From: Acinetobacter towneri DSM 14962 = CIP 107472
Lineage (GTDB): Bacteria > Pseudomonadota > Gammaproteobacteria > Pseudomonadales > Moraxellaceae
Reading direction: 5' to 3'
Assembly (NCBI RefSeq): GCF_000368785.1
Contig: NZ_KB849690.1
Coordinates: forward strand, 424,852-488,851
Length of the DNA stretch: 64,000 nt
Of the stretch, positions 46,888-60,746 are shown piece after piece; the stretch's first letter is position 1; each line of letters begins with the position of its first letter. Under the pieces are notes generated by a model. The model ran no database searches and was not told the origin of the DNA. It saw nothing but the letters and a program-made list of their open reading frames with translations. Both the position numbers and the translations under genes were made by a program.

Positions 46888-46903
46888 TCCTTACTCTAAT
46901 TCC

Positions 46904-48877
46904 TTATTCTCTAGATAGCGCATCGACAGGGTTCAGTTGGGCAGCATTACGTGCAGGAATAAAACCGAACACAATTCCAATCAGGCTTGAACAGACAAAA
47001 GCGGCTACAATCGAGGTGGTGGAGTACGCCATTTGAAAGGTTCCACCTGCCACATGATTAATCAATTGCCCAATTCCGAGTGCGAGCAAGACGCCAAGTA
47101 CACCGCCTAAAATACACACTAAAATGGCTTCAATTAAAAATTGCTGCAAAATATCGCTTTGTCGTGCGCCGACTGCCATGCGTACCCCAATTTCTTGGGT
47201 GCGTTCTGTGACAGAGACCAACATGATGTTCATTACGCCAATTCCACCGACCACCAGTGAAATCACTGCAATAGCAGAAACCAGTAAGGTCATGGTGGCG
47301 GTAGTTTGTTGGATGGTTTCACGGATACTGTCGGCATTTTGAGTAAATACATCCTGCGCACCATGACGCTGTACCAACAGACTTAGGATGGCATTTTCTG
47401 CTGCAGCACTTGGATATTCATCTTTGACTCGTACAATAATGCTGCGCACATGGCTTTGGCCAAGCATGCGGCTCATTACCGTAGAGTAGGGCAAATACAC
47501 ATTTAAGCTGTCGGCATTGCCCATCATGCTTTTTTGTTCTTCGACCACGCCAATAATACGGCTGGGTACGCTGCCCAATAAAATTACTTGCCCGACAGGG
47601 TTGCTGCCATCACTAAAAAATGTATTTTTGGTGTTGTGATCAATCACCACATCTTGCGCTTGTTCCAGCACGCTGTGTTTGTCAAAAGGCTGACCCGACT
47701 GGAAATTCATGCCGCGTACATAGAAAAAGTCTTCACTCACCCCATTGACTGTGGCAGAAGCCTCGGTGTCTTTAAAGCGTACCGTGACGTTGCTATTGAC
47801 TGATGGGCTGACGCCATCCACATAAGGTTGTTCTGCCAAAGCATCGGCATCGGCAGGAATTAGGGTTTTAAGCTGAGATGAGCGCGAGGTATCACCAAAA
47901 CCACGCCCTTGAAACACGGTGATGGTATTGGTGCCTAAACTGCTGATGTTTTCTAAAATTTGTTTCTGTGAACCATTGCCCAGTGCCACAACAGATACAA
48001 CCGAAGCGATCCCGATAATAATCCCGAGCATGGTTAAAAAGGTGCGCATGCGATGTGCATTCATCGCCAGTAGCGCCATGCGGAAGGCTTCACCTAAACG
48101 ATCAAATACAGAGCGCCAAGCTGAAGTTCTTTTTTGTGGCGGATGTTGCAAGGTTTGTTGAGTAATATCATCCTGATCGGCAGGTGTGTTGGGCTGATCA
48201 GAAATAATAAGCCCATCACTGATTTCAATAATCCGTGTGGCATTTTTAGCGACATTATGGTCATGTGTGACCAAGATGATGGTGTGACCTTTGGCATTCA
48301 GCTCACGCAAAATCCGCATCACTTCAATACCGCTATTCTTGTCGAGTGCACCTGTGGGTTCATCGGCAAGAATCACATCGCCACCATTCATCAAGGCACG
48401 TGCAATGGATACACGTTGTTGTTGCCCACCTGAAAGCTGACTTGGGCGGTTTTGGGTTTTATCGGCTAGACCTAAATCACTGAGCAGCGCAGTTGCGCGA
48501 GTTTGTCGTTCTTCAACATCGGCACCTGCATAAATTGCAGGCACTTCGACGTTGCTCGCAGCGCTTAAATCACCCAATAAGTGATAGCGCTGGAAAATAA
48601 AACCAAAATATTCACGACGTAGCTGTGCCAGTTCATCGGCTTCAAGTTGTCGGGTTTCACGTCCTTTGACTTTATAGCTGCCAGTGGTGGGTTGATCCAG
48701 ACAGCCCAAAATATTCATGAGGGTGGATTTTCCTGAACCTGACTGACCCACAATTGCAACCAATTCACCTGGGTAAATCTTCAGATCAATACCTTTGAGA
48801 ATCTGTACTGTAGATTCACCCGCAGGGAATTCACGGGTCAGATTGGTGACCTCTAACAGAGGTTGTGACTGACTCAT
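46904..48877 (-). CDS. macB: macrolide/toxin ABC exporter MacB-like
   Basis: A 657-residue ABC transporter: N-terminal ATPase with Walker [10 protein letters not shown], signature [15 protein letters not shown] and Walker [11 protein letters not shown], then four TMs and a large periplasmic domain in the MacB/FtsX fold. It starts 1 base after the macA stop (48879), so translation is coupled. With MacA and the outer-membrane factor it forms a tripartite pump. The substrate cannot be told from the sequence. Confidence 0.94.
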   Translation of the reverse strand: MSQSQPLLEVTNLTREFPAGESTVQILKGIDLKIYPGELVAIVGQSGSGKSTLMNILGCLDQPTTGSYKVKGRETRQLEADELAQLRREYFGFIFQRYHLLGDLSAASNVEVPAIYAGADVEERQTRATALLSDLGLADKTQNRPSQLSGGQQQRVSIARALMNGGDVILADEPTGALDKNSGIEVMRILRELNAKGHTIILVTHDHNVAKNATRIIEISDGLIISDQPNTPADQDDITQQTLQHPPQKRTSAWRSVFDRLGEAFRMALLAMNAHRMRTFLTMLGIIIGIASVVSVVALGNGSQKQILENISSLGTNTITVFQGRGFGDTSRSSQLKTLIPADADALAEQPYVDGVSPSVNSNVTVRFKDTEASATVNGVSEDFFYVRGMNFQSGQPFDKHSVLEQAQDVVIDHNTKNTFFSDGSNPVGQVILLGSVPSRIIGVVEEQKSMMGNADSLNVYLPYSTVMSRMLGQSHVRSIIVRVKDEYPSAAAENAILSLLVQRHGAQDVFTQNADSIRETIQQTTATMTLLVSAIAVISLVVGGIGVMNIMLVSVTERTQEIGVRMAVGARQSDILQQFLIEAILVCILGGVLGVLLALGIGQLINHVAGGTFQMAYSTTSIVAAFVCSSLIGIVFGFIPARNAAQLNPVDALSRE

Positions 48878-48878
48878 C

Positions 48879-50213
48879 TTACATTCTCACTGATGGGCCA
48901 ACACGACCACCACGCTTCGCCGCATCGTTTGAGGTATCGGAACCATCGGCAATAATGACTTGATCGCCCAGTTTTAGGCCACGAATGACTTGTACTGTTG
49001 CGCGGTTGTTTAAGCCAAGCAATACCGATTGTGGTCGAGCTGAACCATCGGCTTGCAGCACGCGTACCATGCCTAAAGAGGCTTTACCTTGATCAACCAA
49101 GGCTTTTTCATTGGTAGTCAATTCCAAGCGGGCAGGGCGTTTGCTAGAACTGGCATCGGTATTGTCGCGCTCAGCACGTACGTTGCTGTCTGAATTATTG
49201 CTGTTGCCACGACTGCGTGAACGGTTTACACCTTGTACCGCAGCAGCAGGAATGGTCAGCACATTGCGTGCCTCTGCCAATACAATGGACACTTGTGCGG
49301 TCATATTGATGCGTAGCTTGCCGTCTTCATTTGGTACGTCAAATAAAGCGTTGTAGTACACGGCAGAACTTGAAGATGATGAGGTGTTGTTATTGCTTTC
49401 GGTATTGATGGATTTGGGTGCAGGTTCTACCTGACGTAAAGTAGCGTAATGTTTTTTCTCACTGTTGCCCAAGGTGGTGAAATAGACCGTTTGTCCCTCT
49501 TCGACCTTCATTACATCCGCTTCAGAAATTTCTGCTTTTACAGTCATGGTGTCAAGTTTGGCTAATTTAATAATCGTGGGCGCACTTTGATTGGCGTTCA
49601 CGGTTTGACCTTCTTCGGTCACAATTGCAACGACAGTGCCATCCATTGGGGCAAGAATACGGGTATAACCTAAATTTTCTTTAGACGTGTCTAAAGTTAG
49701 GCGTGACTGTTCAATTTGAGCATTAATGGCAGCAATTTCTGCTTGTGCAGTTTTATAGTTGGCTAAGGCAGTTTCAAGTTCGGCACGTGAGGTCGCATCT
49801 TGCGCATACATGGCTTGTTGACGCTGATATTCTGCTGCGACTTTGGCGAGATTGGCTTGTCGAACCGCCAATTGTGCCTGTTGGTTTTTAATACTGGCCT
49901 GCGCTGTTTTAAACTCATTTTCCTGTCGTACGGAGTCAATTTGGGCAATCAACTGTCCTTGTTTGACTTGATCGCCTAACTGAACATACATTTTTTTGAC
50001 TTGACCTGAAACTTGCGCACCAACACTGACCATTTTGGTGGCTTCAAGTACGCCTGTTGCCAACACCGCACTTTCAATATCTCCACGGCTCACTTCGGCA
50101 GTAATGTATTGCGGTTGTTGTTCTTTGGGTTTTAAAAAATACCAAGCGGCAAATGCCAGCATCAGCGCAATGATAATTCCCGCAATAAGTTTGGTCGATT
50201 TTATTTTTGGCAT
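48879..50213 (-). CDS. macA: MacA-like periplasmic adaptor
   Basis: A 444-residue HlyD-family adaptor with an N-terminal membrane anchor ([19 protein letters not shown]). The lipoyl halves contain [24 protein letters not shown] and later [18 protein letters not shown], with a coiled hairpin between them. Its C-terminal region has an Asn/Ser-rich insert ([18 protein letters not shown]) not common in MacA and probably disordered. It is the first gene of the efflux operon. Confidence 0.93.
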   Translation of the reverse strand: MPKIKSTKLIAGIIIALMLAFAAWYFLKPKEQQPQYITAEVSRGDIESAVLATGVLEATKMVSVGAQVSGQVKKMYVQLGDQVKQGQLIAQIDSVRQENEFKTAQASIKNQQAQLAVRQANLAKVAAEYQRQQAMYAQDATSRAELETALANYKTAQAEIAAINAQIEQSRLTLDTSKENLGYTRILAPMDGTVVAIVTEEGQTVNANQSAPTIIKLAKLDTMTVKAEISEADVMKVEEGQTVYFTTLGNSEKKHYATLRQVEPAPKSINTESNNNTSSSSSSAVYYNALFDVPNEDGKLRINMTAQVSIVLAEARNVLTIPAAAVQGVNRSRSRGNSNNSDSNVRAERDNTDASSSKRPARLELTTNEKALVDQGKASLGMVRVLQADGSARPQSVLLGLNNRATVQVIRGLKLGDQVIIADGSDTSNDAAKRGGRVGPSVRM

Positions 50214-50626
50214 GAGTCAAAAAACAGAAAAAGAAATTAAAAGGATTATAGAAGTGAAATAAGGATAAATCGTGAATTTTTTGAAGAAACTGTAAATGAG
50301 AATTATTTATTAGTGGTTTGAGCTAGATTTAATACAGTCTGAGTACGGTATTACATCCATAAAAAAAGTGAAAATAGCATCTGTTAACGAGGTGGGGTAG
50401 TTTGTTTCATCTCTATGATAATTTTATGAATTTTTATGATAAATGCTGAAAAATACAACTATGGTCTAAGTTGCTTAAAAAACCTTATTTTCTATATGGA
50501 TTTAAGAATTAAAAGCAGCTAGTATCAAATTCCATAAAATAATTATGGATTTAATCATTAGGATAATACGGCATCGGGACGATGCAATAAAACATGACTT
50601 TAAGCAAAAAATCTGAGGGGTAAATC
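50214..50626. other. 413-bp divergent intergenic region
   Basis: AT-rich, no gene or clear repeat. It separates the macA operon (left) and the hemerythrin gene (right) and must contain both promoters; no consensus box could be singled out. Confidence 0.55.
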
Positions 50627-51076
50627 ATGGAGTGGAGTGAGAAATTTAATATCGGAATTGATGTGATTGACAATCAACATCGACAAATTCTGGACTATAT
50701 TAATGCGCTGGAAAAAATTCGGGCGACAGGTGCGCGGGAGCAAATCAAAGAAGTCTTGGATGACTTGATTGACTATACGCAATCGCATTTTAGCTTTGAA
50801 GAAAACTTGTTGTCACAGGTCAATTATCAATACTTACCATCACATCGTGGTATTCACGAACTCTTTGTGAAGCGTTTGAATGATTGCCGTCAGCGTTTTG
50901 CCAATGGCGAATCGGTAGAACATGATTTGTATCGTTTGTTGTCTAAATGGTTGATTAACCATATTCAGCATGATGATCAGGATTATGTCGATGCGGTACG
51001 CGACAATATGCTGCATTATTTGCGTTCACAGGAACAGAAAAAAGGCAAAAGTTGGTTTGCACGTTTCTTTAGCTAA
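50627..51076 (+). CDS. bacteriohemerythrin
   Basis: A 149-residue hemerythrin with diiron ligands in the expected order: His20 in NQHRQIL, His-x-x-x-Glu in SHFSFEE, His in HRGIHE, and H-x(4)-D in HIQHDDQDY. It binds O2 or possibly NO; function in Acinetobacter is not established. No fused sensory domain. The GAGGGG-like site (CTGAGGGG) at ~50610-50620 precedes its ATG. Confidence 0.92.
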   Translation: MEWSEKFNIGIDVIDNQHRQILDYINALEKIRATGAREQIKEVLDDLIDYTQSHFSFEENLLSQVNYQYLPSHRGIHELFVKRLNDCRQRFANGESVEHDLYRLLSKWLINHIQHDDQDYVDAVRDNMLHYLRSQEQKKGKSWFARFFS

Positions 51077-51126
51077 TCCTCTGAAAAGCAGATGATTTTA
51101 AAAATTATTTGATGAAGTCTGCTAAA

Positions 51127-52125
51127 TTAAGCCGAGTGAGAAGCGAACAGTGTTTTACCACAGAGTTCTGTAATGGCTTGTAGCACCAGATGTTCAGGGT
51201 TTTCCTTGGACATCCCTTTGATGGCGGCATCAATACGCAATAACAGGGCGGGCCATTGCAAGAAACTATTTGGATTTAAACGTCGCAAAGCTTGCTGATA
51301 AACACTGACTTTGTTTTTCCAGATACCCAGTTGCAAAGCATTTTGTGGTTGTTCAAATAATTGCATCAGCAGGCGCATTTCTTTGCTGATGCTCCACAAA
51401 ATTAAACTCATGGCTTCACCCGAAGCCATGAGGTATTGAAAAATTTTCATAGCTTGCGCCAGATTTCCTGCCAGTAAAGCATCATTTAAATCGTAAGTGC
51501 TATAACGGGATTGATCTTGTAAACAGGCATGTAAATGTTCAATCTGAATCTGCTGAATTTCAGGAAAGGTGTCACTGACCCGCATCAAGCTGTTTTTGGC
51601 AGCCAAAAGGTTGTGTTCATGGTGTTGTTCCAACCATTGCCACGCATCATGTCCCAATTGGATGCCAAGCTTTTCTGCTTCCAAACCTAAAATCTGCTGC
51701 CGATCTTTAGGATAATTCGCCGTGAGTGCAACATTGACCCCATTGGCATCAATCAACTGAAAAAAACTGGATTTCAGGCTATTGCTGTCTTGTTTTGGCA
51801 TCACCACCAACAGCAAGTTTTGTTCATTGTGCTGAATATAACTTTTCAGTTGTTTTAGTGTGCTGGCATCAGGCTTGATATTGCCGTGTACTTCAACCGC
51901 CAATTGACTCGAAAACAGTGACAGACTGTTTAAGGCATTGAATACATTTTTCCAATCGCTAACGCTATTTAAATCATAACGCTGACGTTCAATATCCTGT
52001 TTTTGCCAACTGGCACGAAAAGCATCCAACAAGTTTTGTTCGAGTAAGGGTTCTTGACCATGCAAAATCCATGCGCCGCGTGCTTCATCGACACGTTTGA
52101 GGGCTTGTAGATAGTCAAGTTTCAT
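51127..52125 (-). CDS. holA: DNA polymerase III subunit delta
   Basis: HolA opens the beta clamp in the clamp loader. The 332-residue sequence starts MKLDYLQALKR and shows the AWILHGQEPLLEQ segment, a degenerate AAA+ domain and the C-terminal helical domain (GMSKENPEHLVLQAITELCG). Located after lptE, in the order leuS-lptE-holA as in E. coli. Confidence 0.94.
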   Translation of the reverse strand: MKLDYLQALKRVDEARGAWILHGQEPLLEQNLLDAFRASWQKQDIERQRYDLNSVSDWKNVFNALNSLSLFSSQLAVEVHGNIKPDASTLKQLKSYIQHNEQNLLLVVMPKQDSNSLKSSFFQLIDANGVNVALTANYPKDRQQILGLEAEKLGIQLGHDAWQWLEQHHEHNLLAAKNSLMRVSDTFPEIQQIQIEHLHACLQDQSRYSTYDLNDALLAGNLAQAMKIFQYLMASGEAMSLILWSISKEMRLLMQLFEQPQNALQLGIWKNKVSVYQQALRRLNPNSFLQWPALLLRIDAAIKGMSKENPEHLVLQAITELCGKTLFASHSA

Positions 52126-52146
52126 AAAAAAATCGCACTCGAAAAC

Positions 52147-52677
52147 TTATTTAGGGTTTGAATACACAGGTGGATTGACCAAAGGTAAACGATTAGATGA
52201 AATTTGACGCACAATTTGCTGTGCTACATCATCAATAATGACTTCTTTTAAGAATTTTTGTTCCTGATCATCGGTATTCACAGTTGCGACATCGTATTGA
52301 TAACTGCGCGTTGCCATGACGGTACGAGGTTCGGTGATCGGGTTGCCTTGCGCATCTTCAATACGGAAAGTCACACTCAAACGTAATAAGGTTTCTACCA
52401 GTTTGCCATTCAATTCCAAGCGACGTGGCGTATAGTCAAGTACACGCAGTACATAGGCATTAGGGTCATTGCTGAGTTGTACGCCCGCTGTACCCATGTG
52501 AATGGAAAGTTTTTCTTCTAATTCTTCAGCATTGCTCGGTAAAGCCAGACTCATTTTTGAATAAGCCACAGGTGCAATGCTTGGATTGGTGCCTTTAAGA
52601 TGAAAACCACAGCCGACTAAGCCAGCACTGAGTCCACAAGTTAAAACAATGACTGCTAGACGTTGGCTAAAGTGCAT
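52147..52677 (-). CDS. lptE: LPS-assembly lipoprotein
   Basis: LptE plugs the LptD barrel that places lipooligosaccharide in the outer membrane. A 176-residue lipoprotein with lipobox LVGC followed by GFHLKG, the family hallmark. ATG 52677 has a good AGAGGA site; an in-frame ATG 69 bases upstream would put the signal peptide in the middle and is rejected. Confidence 0.93.
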   Translation of the reverse strand: MHFSQRLAVIVLTCGLSAGLVGCGFHLKGTNPSIAPVAYSKMSLALPSNAEELEEKLSIHMGTAGVQLSNDPNAYVLRVLDYTPRRLELNGKLVETLLRLSVTFRIEDAQGNPITEPRTVMATRSYQYDVATVNTDDQEQKFLKEVIIDDVAQQIVRQISSNRLPLVNPPVYSNPK

Positions 52678-52802
52678 GTGCTGTCCTCTGTAATATTCTT
52701 GAAAGTTTAAAAGCGGAAGTTGAGAATATCTTGATTGTAGGTGCAAAGCCCATTGACTGACAACGGGCTTTGTTTGGAAATTGTTTTAATTCCTTTTTTG
52801 TA

Positions 52803-52846
52803 GGAGGGTTTAGGGGGATTGTTTTATAAAATCCCTCCAAACCTCC
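52803..52846. repeat. imperfect inverted repeat between leuS and lptE
   Basis: GGAGGGTTTAGGGGGAT at 52803-52819 pairs imperfectly with ATCCCTCCAAACCTCC at 52831-52846, and a second short arm (GGGAGG at 52856) can pair with the last CCTCC. This looks like a dispersed extragenic repeat; it may also weaken read-through from leuS. Confidence 0.5.
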
Positions 52847-52872
52847 ATTTAAAAAGGGAGGCTTAAAAGCAC

Positions 52873-55503
<2,631 letters not shown>

Positions 55504-55624
55504 TCAGGAATAAACGGTTAAAAAAAGTGTGTCACACAGCATAGCGCAAAATGCAGCTAAATTGAATTTTGCGCGTTGGATTGTGCAGGAAAATTTAAGC
55601 GAGTCGTACTTTATGGCTTAAAAC

Positions 55625-56008
55625 TTAAAAAACTTGTGGGTTGGCACGTTCTTGTTGTGCCTGATTTAAAGCTGCATTGGCTTCACGTTGTTGCTGATCC
55701 ATAGCTGGATTTCCTGCAGGATGATTTGTGGTTGGTGTCGCATGTTGGTTTGTTGTATTTGCAGCAGTAGGTGCAGGGTTGTCAGTAGGATTTGCAGGAG
55801 TGGCAACGGTTGGTGCTGAATTTCTCCAGCCATAGGTGTCGACTTTGCCTTTTTTCTTGGCAGTTTTTGGCGGCGGTGTCGTGGTGTAATGGGTTGAACC
55901 ATTTGCATCGACCCACTTGTAATATTGTTTTGCAGAAACTGAGCTAGTGGCAAAAATTAAAATCAAGCTTGCAGAAAGACAACTCAAGCGGATCATTGGC
56001 GTTTTCAT
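55625..56008 (-). CDS. DUF4124 domain-containing secreted protein
   Basis: A 127-residue protein with an N-terminal signal peptide (SLILIFATSSVSA, cleaved before KQYY) followed by a DUF4124 motif YYKWVDANGSTHYTTTPPP. Then comes a Thr/Asn/Pro/Gln-rich tail of low complexity. The function is unknown. ATG 56008 is chosen because the frame upstream carries a second cysteine-rich stretch not typical of a signal. Confidence 0.8.
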   Translation of the reverse strand: MKTPMIRLSCLSASLILIFATSSVSAKQYYKWVDANGSTHYTTTPPPKTAKKKGKVDTYGWRNSAPTVATPANPTDNPAPTAANTTNQHATPTTNHPAGNPAMDQQQREANAALNQAQQERANPQVF

Positions 56009-56726
56009 GTTTGGAAGTCCTGAGCAAAAAGGGTAAATGGCAGAAAACCAATTACAAAAAATCATGTTGGCTAAATTTTAGCAATAATTCCCCATGAAGC
56101 TAGGGTTTGTTGACAATTTATTGATGATTTTTATCTGCAATATCGCCTATTTAAAACTGGAGCATTGACTTGTCTATTTGCAAGTTAAAATAAGCTGAAA
56201 TGCGTTGGTGAATCATAACCAAGCGATTTATATATTTTTTAATTCATTCTTTATTTTTATGTATGTGATATGAAAAAATTATAAAAAATTCAGCAAATAT
56301 CTGAAAGTTATTTGTTTTATATGGAAATATTGGACTTGGGATTAAATTGTGATGGATGACACAAAGCGTAAAAAATACCCAGTTTATAAATAAAGCAGAA
56401 AAAGCCGATTTTTAAACTTGACTTTAGTCGGGTAAACTACAAAAATGCACACTTTAGTTTTATGTGCCTTAGATCGATCACCCTTCGAATAAGTGTCATG
56501 TCATGCAATGGGCAACTTCTCTAGCCGAGAAGCTGAACAAAGCTTATAAAATGTGTTTACCCCAACACGTTTTAGATCTCATATTGCTTATACGGTAATC
56601 AGATCAGAAATTTTTCCTATTGCCATGAAAACTATGAAATATGTGTGCTATAACAGTGCAGGAATTAATGAACAAAACACTGCAGGTGTCTCCCATTTTG
56701 CAGTGATAAGACTAGGGTGAATCACG
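56009..56726. other. 718-bp intergenic region upstream of ilvB
   Basis: No gene recognised. It carries the divergent promoters for the DUF4124 gene and ilvB. A short hairpin (CTTCTC-tagcc-GAGAAG, 56516-56532) and the leader structures listed separately are the only visible elements; the stretch 56230-56400 is very AT-rich. Confidence 0.55.
56625..56720 (+). promoter_or_regulatory. possible leader of ilvBNC with competing hairpins
   Basis: CACTGCA at 56678-56684 can pair with TGCAGTG at 56699-56705, just before the AGGGTGA ribosome binding site. The same CACTG can instead pair with CAGTG at 56654-56658, so the two structures exclude each other. A 31-codon frame from ATG 56625 ends at the TGA six bases before the TTG start. 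It has no good binding site and no Ile/Leu/Val run, so attenuation is only a suggestion. Confidence 0.25.
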
Positions 56727-58454
56727 TTGGAACTTTTATCTGGTGGTGAAATGCTCGTTCGCGCATTGGCGGACGAAGGCGTTGAGCATGTTTTTGGATA
56801 CCCAGGCGGCGCAGTACTTCATATTTACGATGCGTTCTTTCAACAAGACAAAATTAATCATTACCTCGTGCGCCATGAGCAAGCTGCTGGTCATATGGCA
56901 GATGCCTACTCGCGCGTAACAGGTAAAACTGGTGTGGTGCTAGTGACTTCAGGTCCTGGTGCAACCAACACAGTAACTCCAATTGCAACGGCTTATATGG
57001 ACTCAATCCCAATGGTGATTTTGTCTGGTCAGGTTGCAACACACTTAATTGGTGAAGATGCCTTCCAAGAAACCGATATGGTGGGTATTTCACGTCCGAT
57101 TGTAAAACACAGTTTCCAAGTGCGTCATGCAAGCGAAATTCCTTCAGTGATTAAGAAGGCATTCTATATTGCATCTTCAGGTCGTCCTGGTCCTGTGGTG
57201 GTTGATATTCCTAAGGATGCAACCAACCCAGCAGAAAAATTTGCTTACGAATACCCAGAAAAAGTGAAGATGCGTTCGTATCAACCGCCGCATCGTGGTC
57301 ACTCAGGTCAAATTCGCAAAGCAATTGATGAGCTATTAAATGCCAAACGTCCTGTGATTTATTCAGGCGGTGGTGTTGTACAAGGCAATGCTTCTGAGCA
57401 ATTGACTGAACTTGCACACATCTTGGGCTTCCCTGTAACCAATACATTAATGGGCTTGGGCGCGTTCCCAGGTAATGATCCACAGTTTATTGGTATGTTG
57501 GGTATGCATGGTACTTATGAAGCCAACATGACCATGCATAATGCTGATGTGATTTTATGTATTGGTGCGCGTTTTGATGACCGTGTAACCAATAACCCTG
57601 CAAAATTCTGTCCAAATGCCAAAGTCATTCATATTGACATTGACCCTGCGACCATTTCAAAAACTATCATGGCGCACATTCCAATTGTAGGTGCGGTTGA
57701 ACCTGTACTTCAGGAAATGCTAGTGCAGTTGAAACAGTTAAATGTGTCCAAGCCAAACCCTGAAGCGATTGCTGCGTGGTGGAATCAGATCAATGAATGG
57801 CGCAAAGTCCATGGTCTGAAATATGATAAGCCAACTGATGGCAGCATGAAGCCACAACAAGTAGTTGAAGCATTAGACAAAGTGACCAATGGTGATGCGA
57901 TCATTACTTCTGACGTAGGTCAGCACCAAATGTTTGGCGCGAACTACTATAAGTACAAGCGTCCACGTCAATGGTTGAACTCTGGTGGTTTGGGAACTAT
58001 GGGTGTAGGTTTACCGTATGCTATGGCGGCTAAACTGGCTTATCCAGATCAACAGGTTGTATGTATCACGGGTGAAGCATCGATTCAGATGTGTATCCAA
58101 GAGCTTTCTACCTGTAAGCAATATGGTTTAAATGTTAAGATCTTATGCTTGAATAACCAAGCTTTAGGTATGGTTAAACAATGGCAAGATATGAACTATG
58201 AAGGTCGTCACTCAAGTTCTTATGTTGACTCATTGCCTGACTTCCCTAAATTGATGGAAGCTTATGGTCACGTTGGTATTCAAATTAACCATGCCGATGA
58301 GCTTGAGTCTAAGCTTGCAGAAGCGATGGCGATTAATGACAAATGCGTATTCATTAACGTAATGGTTGACCGTACAGAGCACGTTTATCCGATGCAAATT
58401 GCGGGTCAATCTATGAAAGATATGTGGTTAGGTAAAGGGGAGCGCACAGAATGA
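56727..58454 (+). CDS. ilvB: acetolactate synthase large subunit
   Basis: First enzyme of Ile/Val/Leu synthesis, ThDP-dependent; a 575-residue catalytic chain. [15 protein letters not shown], the catalytic Glu in [14 protein letters not shown], the FAD-binding region and the ThDP fold near [12 protein letters not shown] are intact. The start is a TTG at 56727 with AGGGTGA placed correctly before it; no ATG fits. It overlaps the small subunit gene by 4 bases (ATGA). The paralogue (IlvI/IlvG) cannot be distinguished. Confidence 0.95.
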   Translation: MELLSGGEMLVRALADEGVEHVFGYPGGAVLHIYDAFFQQDKINHYLVRHEQAAGHMADAYSRVTGKTGVVLVTSGPGATNTVTPIATAYMDSIPMVILSGQVATHLIGEDAFQETDMVGISRPIVKHSFQVRHASEIPSVIKKAFYIASSGRPGPVVVDIPKDATNPAEKFAYEYPEKVKMRSYQPPHRGHSGQIRKAIDELLNAKRPVIYSGGGVVQGNASEQLTELAHILGFPVTNTLMGLGAFPGNDPQFIGMLGMHGTYEANMTMHNADVILCIGARFDDRVTNNPAKFCPNAKVIHIDIDPATISKTIMAHIPIVGAVEPVLQEMLVQLKQLNVSKPNPEAIAAWWNQINEWRKVHGLKYDKPTDGSMKPQQVVEALDKVTNGDAIITSDVGQHQMFGANYYKYKRPRQWLNSGGLGTMGVGLPYAMAAKLAYPDQQVVCITGEASIQMCIQELSTCKQYGLNVKILCLNNQALGMVKQWQDMNYEGRHSSSYVDSLPDFPKLMEAYGHVGIQINHADELESKLAEAMAINDKCVFINVMVDRTEHVYPMQIAGQSMKDMWLGKGERTE

Positions 58455-58942
58455 GACACATTATTTCCGTTCTCGTTGAAAACGAATCAGGTGCGCTTTC
58501 TCGTTTAGTGGGTTTATTCTCTCAACGTGGTTATAACATTGAGACTTTAAACGTTGCACCAACCGAAGACCCAACACTTTCACGTTTAACGCTTACAACT
58601 TATGGTGATGATCATAAAATTGAGCAAATCACCAAACAACTGAATAAATTGGTTGAAGTGGTTAAAGTGGTCGACCTGTCAGAAGGCCCGCATATTGAAC
58701 GCGAATTGATGCTGATTAAAGTCAAAGCATCGGGTGCTGCACGTGCTGAAATTAAACGTACTGCAGACATCTTCCGTGGTCAAATTGTGGATGTCACACC
58801 AACGACTTATACGGTGCAGCTTGCGGGTACAACTGAAAAACTAGATGGTTTTATTGACGCGATTGCTGAAAACACCATTTTAGAAGTTGTGCGTTCAGGT
58901 GTGTCAGGTATCGCACGCGGCGAAAAAGTTTTAACCATTTAA
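58451..58942 (+). CDS. ilvN: acetolactate synthase small subunit
   Basis: A 163-residue regulatory chain with an N-terminal ACT domain ([31 protein letters not shown]) that binds valine and a C-terminal ACT-like domain. It stimulates IlvB and gives feedback inhibition. Translation is coupled to ilvB by the ATGA overlap. Length and layout fit IlvH as well. Confidence 0.95.
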   Translation: MRHIISVLVENESGALSRLVGLFSQRGYNIETLNVAPTEDPTLSRLTLTTYGDDHKIEQITKQLNKLVEVVKVVDLSEGPHIERELMLIKVKASGAARAEIKRTADIFRGQIVDVTPTTYTVQLAGTTEKLDGFIDAIAENTILEVVRSGVSGIARGEKVLTI

Positions 58943-59015
58943 CTAAATTTCATAGTTAATTTTACTCATCGAATTCATTCCATCTCAAAGGATGGAGAGC
59001 TTACTGAAGTACTGA

Positions 59016-60086
<1,071 letters not shown>

Positions 60087-60103
60087 GTTTTAGTTTAATC
60101 TTT

Positions 60104-60137
60104 AAAAAACCCTTATTGTATATAAGGGTTTTTTTAT
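60104..60137 (+). terminator. terminator of the ilv operon
   Basis: AAAAAACCCTTAT and ATAAGGGTTTTTT form a 13-bp stem with a 5-base loop, and a seven-T run leads to TTTAT at 60133-60137. The proposed left end of the following IS605 element begins directly after this. Confidence 0.93.
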
Positions 60138-60248
60138 GAGTGAAGTAAAGGATGTTACGTGCCTTGCGCTTCGCTCAGAACTGTGTTTTCACTCCTTGCG
60201 CTGTAAGCGTCCGCTGAACCCCATGCCTATTCTCCAAGTGAAAGAGGA

Positions 60249-60272
60249 CTCCACCCGTCAGTCAGGGTGGAG
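60249..60272 (-). repeat. left-end hairpin of the IS605 element
   Basis: CTCCACCC-gtcagtca-GGGTGGAG, a perfect 8-bp stem, 17 bases beyond the tnpA stop. This is the expected kind of subterminal hairpin recognised by Y1 transposases. Confidence 0.65.
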
Positions 60273-60288
60273 GTGAATTTCACAAATT

Positions 60289-60687
60289 TCAACCTTGTTG
60301 ATTCTGAATATATTGTTTGATTATTTCCAAAGGCGCACCACCACAAGACCCTGCAAAATATGATCTTGACCATAAAACAGGTTTTGTATAATTCCCTCTC
60401 AAGTCTAAAAACTCATTTCGCATTCTTCTACTTGTTACAGACTTTAAATTATTAACCAATTTGCTTAACTGTACCGTTGGTGGATACTGAATAAGCATGT
60501 GAACATGGTCGGATTCACCATTACATTCCTTTAATTCAGCATCAAAATCTTTACATATTTCAGTTGCACACTCATTGAAATATTTATGATGCAACTCACC
60601 TAGTATTTTTTTTCGATATTTCGTTATAAAAACTAAATGAACATGAAGATTAAAGGCTGAATGTCGGTTTTTATATATCTCACTCAT
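60289..60687 (-). CDS. tnpA: IS200/IS605 transposase TnpA (Y1-HUH)
   Basis: A 132-residue Y1 transposase that cuts and joins single-stranded DNA. The HUH motif is H61-V-H63 in SDHVHMLIQYPP, and the catalytic tyrosine is Tyr126 in KQYIQNQ. N-terminal HLVFITKYRKKIL is typical. It is complete and appears functional. It is transcribed away from tnpB; the start codons are 59 bases apart, so both promoters lie in that gap. Confidence 0.95.
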   Translation of the reverse strand: MSEIYKNRHSAFNLHVHLVFITKYRKKILGELHHKYFNECATEICKDFDAELKECNGESDHVHMLIQYPPTVQLSKLVNNLKSVTSRRMRNEFLDLRGNYTKPVLWSRSYFAGSCGGAPLEIIKQYIQNQQG

Positions 60688-60746
60688 TGAAAAAATATAC
60701 CTAAAATGTTAGAATCAGCACCATATTAACAGATACACACTCATTA

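Noticed and set aside
56625..56720. 31-codon leader peptide of ilvB as a classic attenuator
   Set aside because: No run of Ile, Leu or Val codons, no ribosome binding site, and no terminator hairpin with T-run follows.
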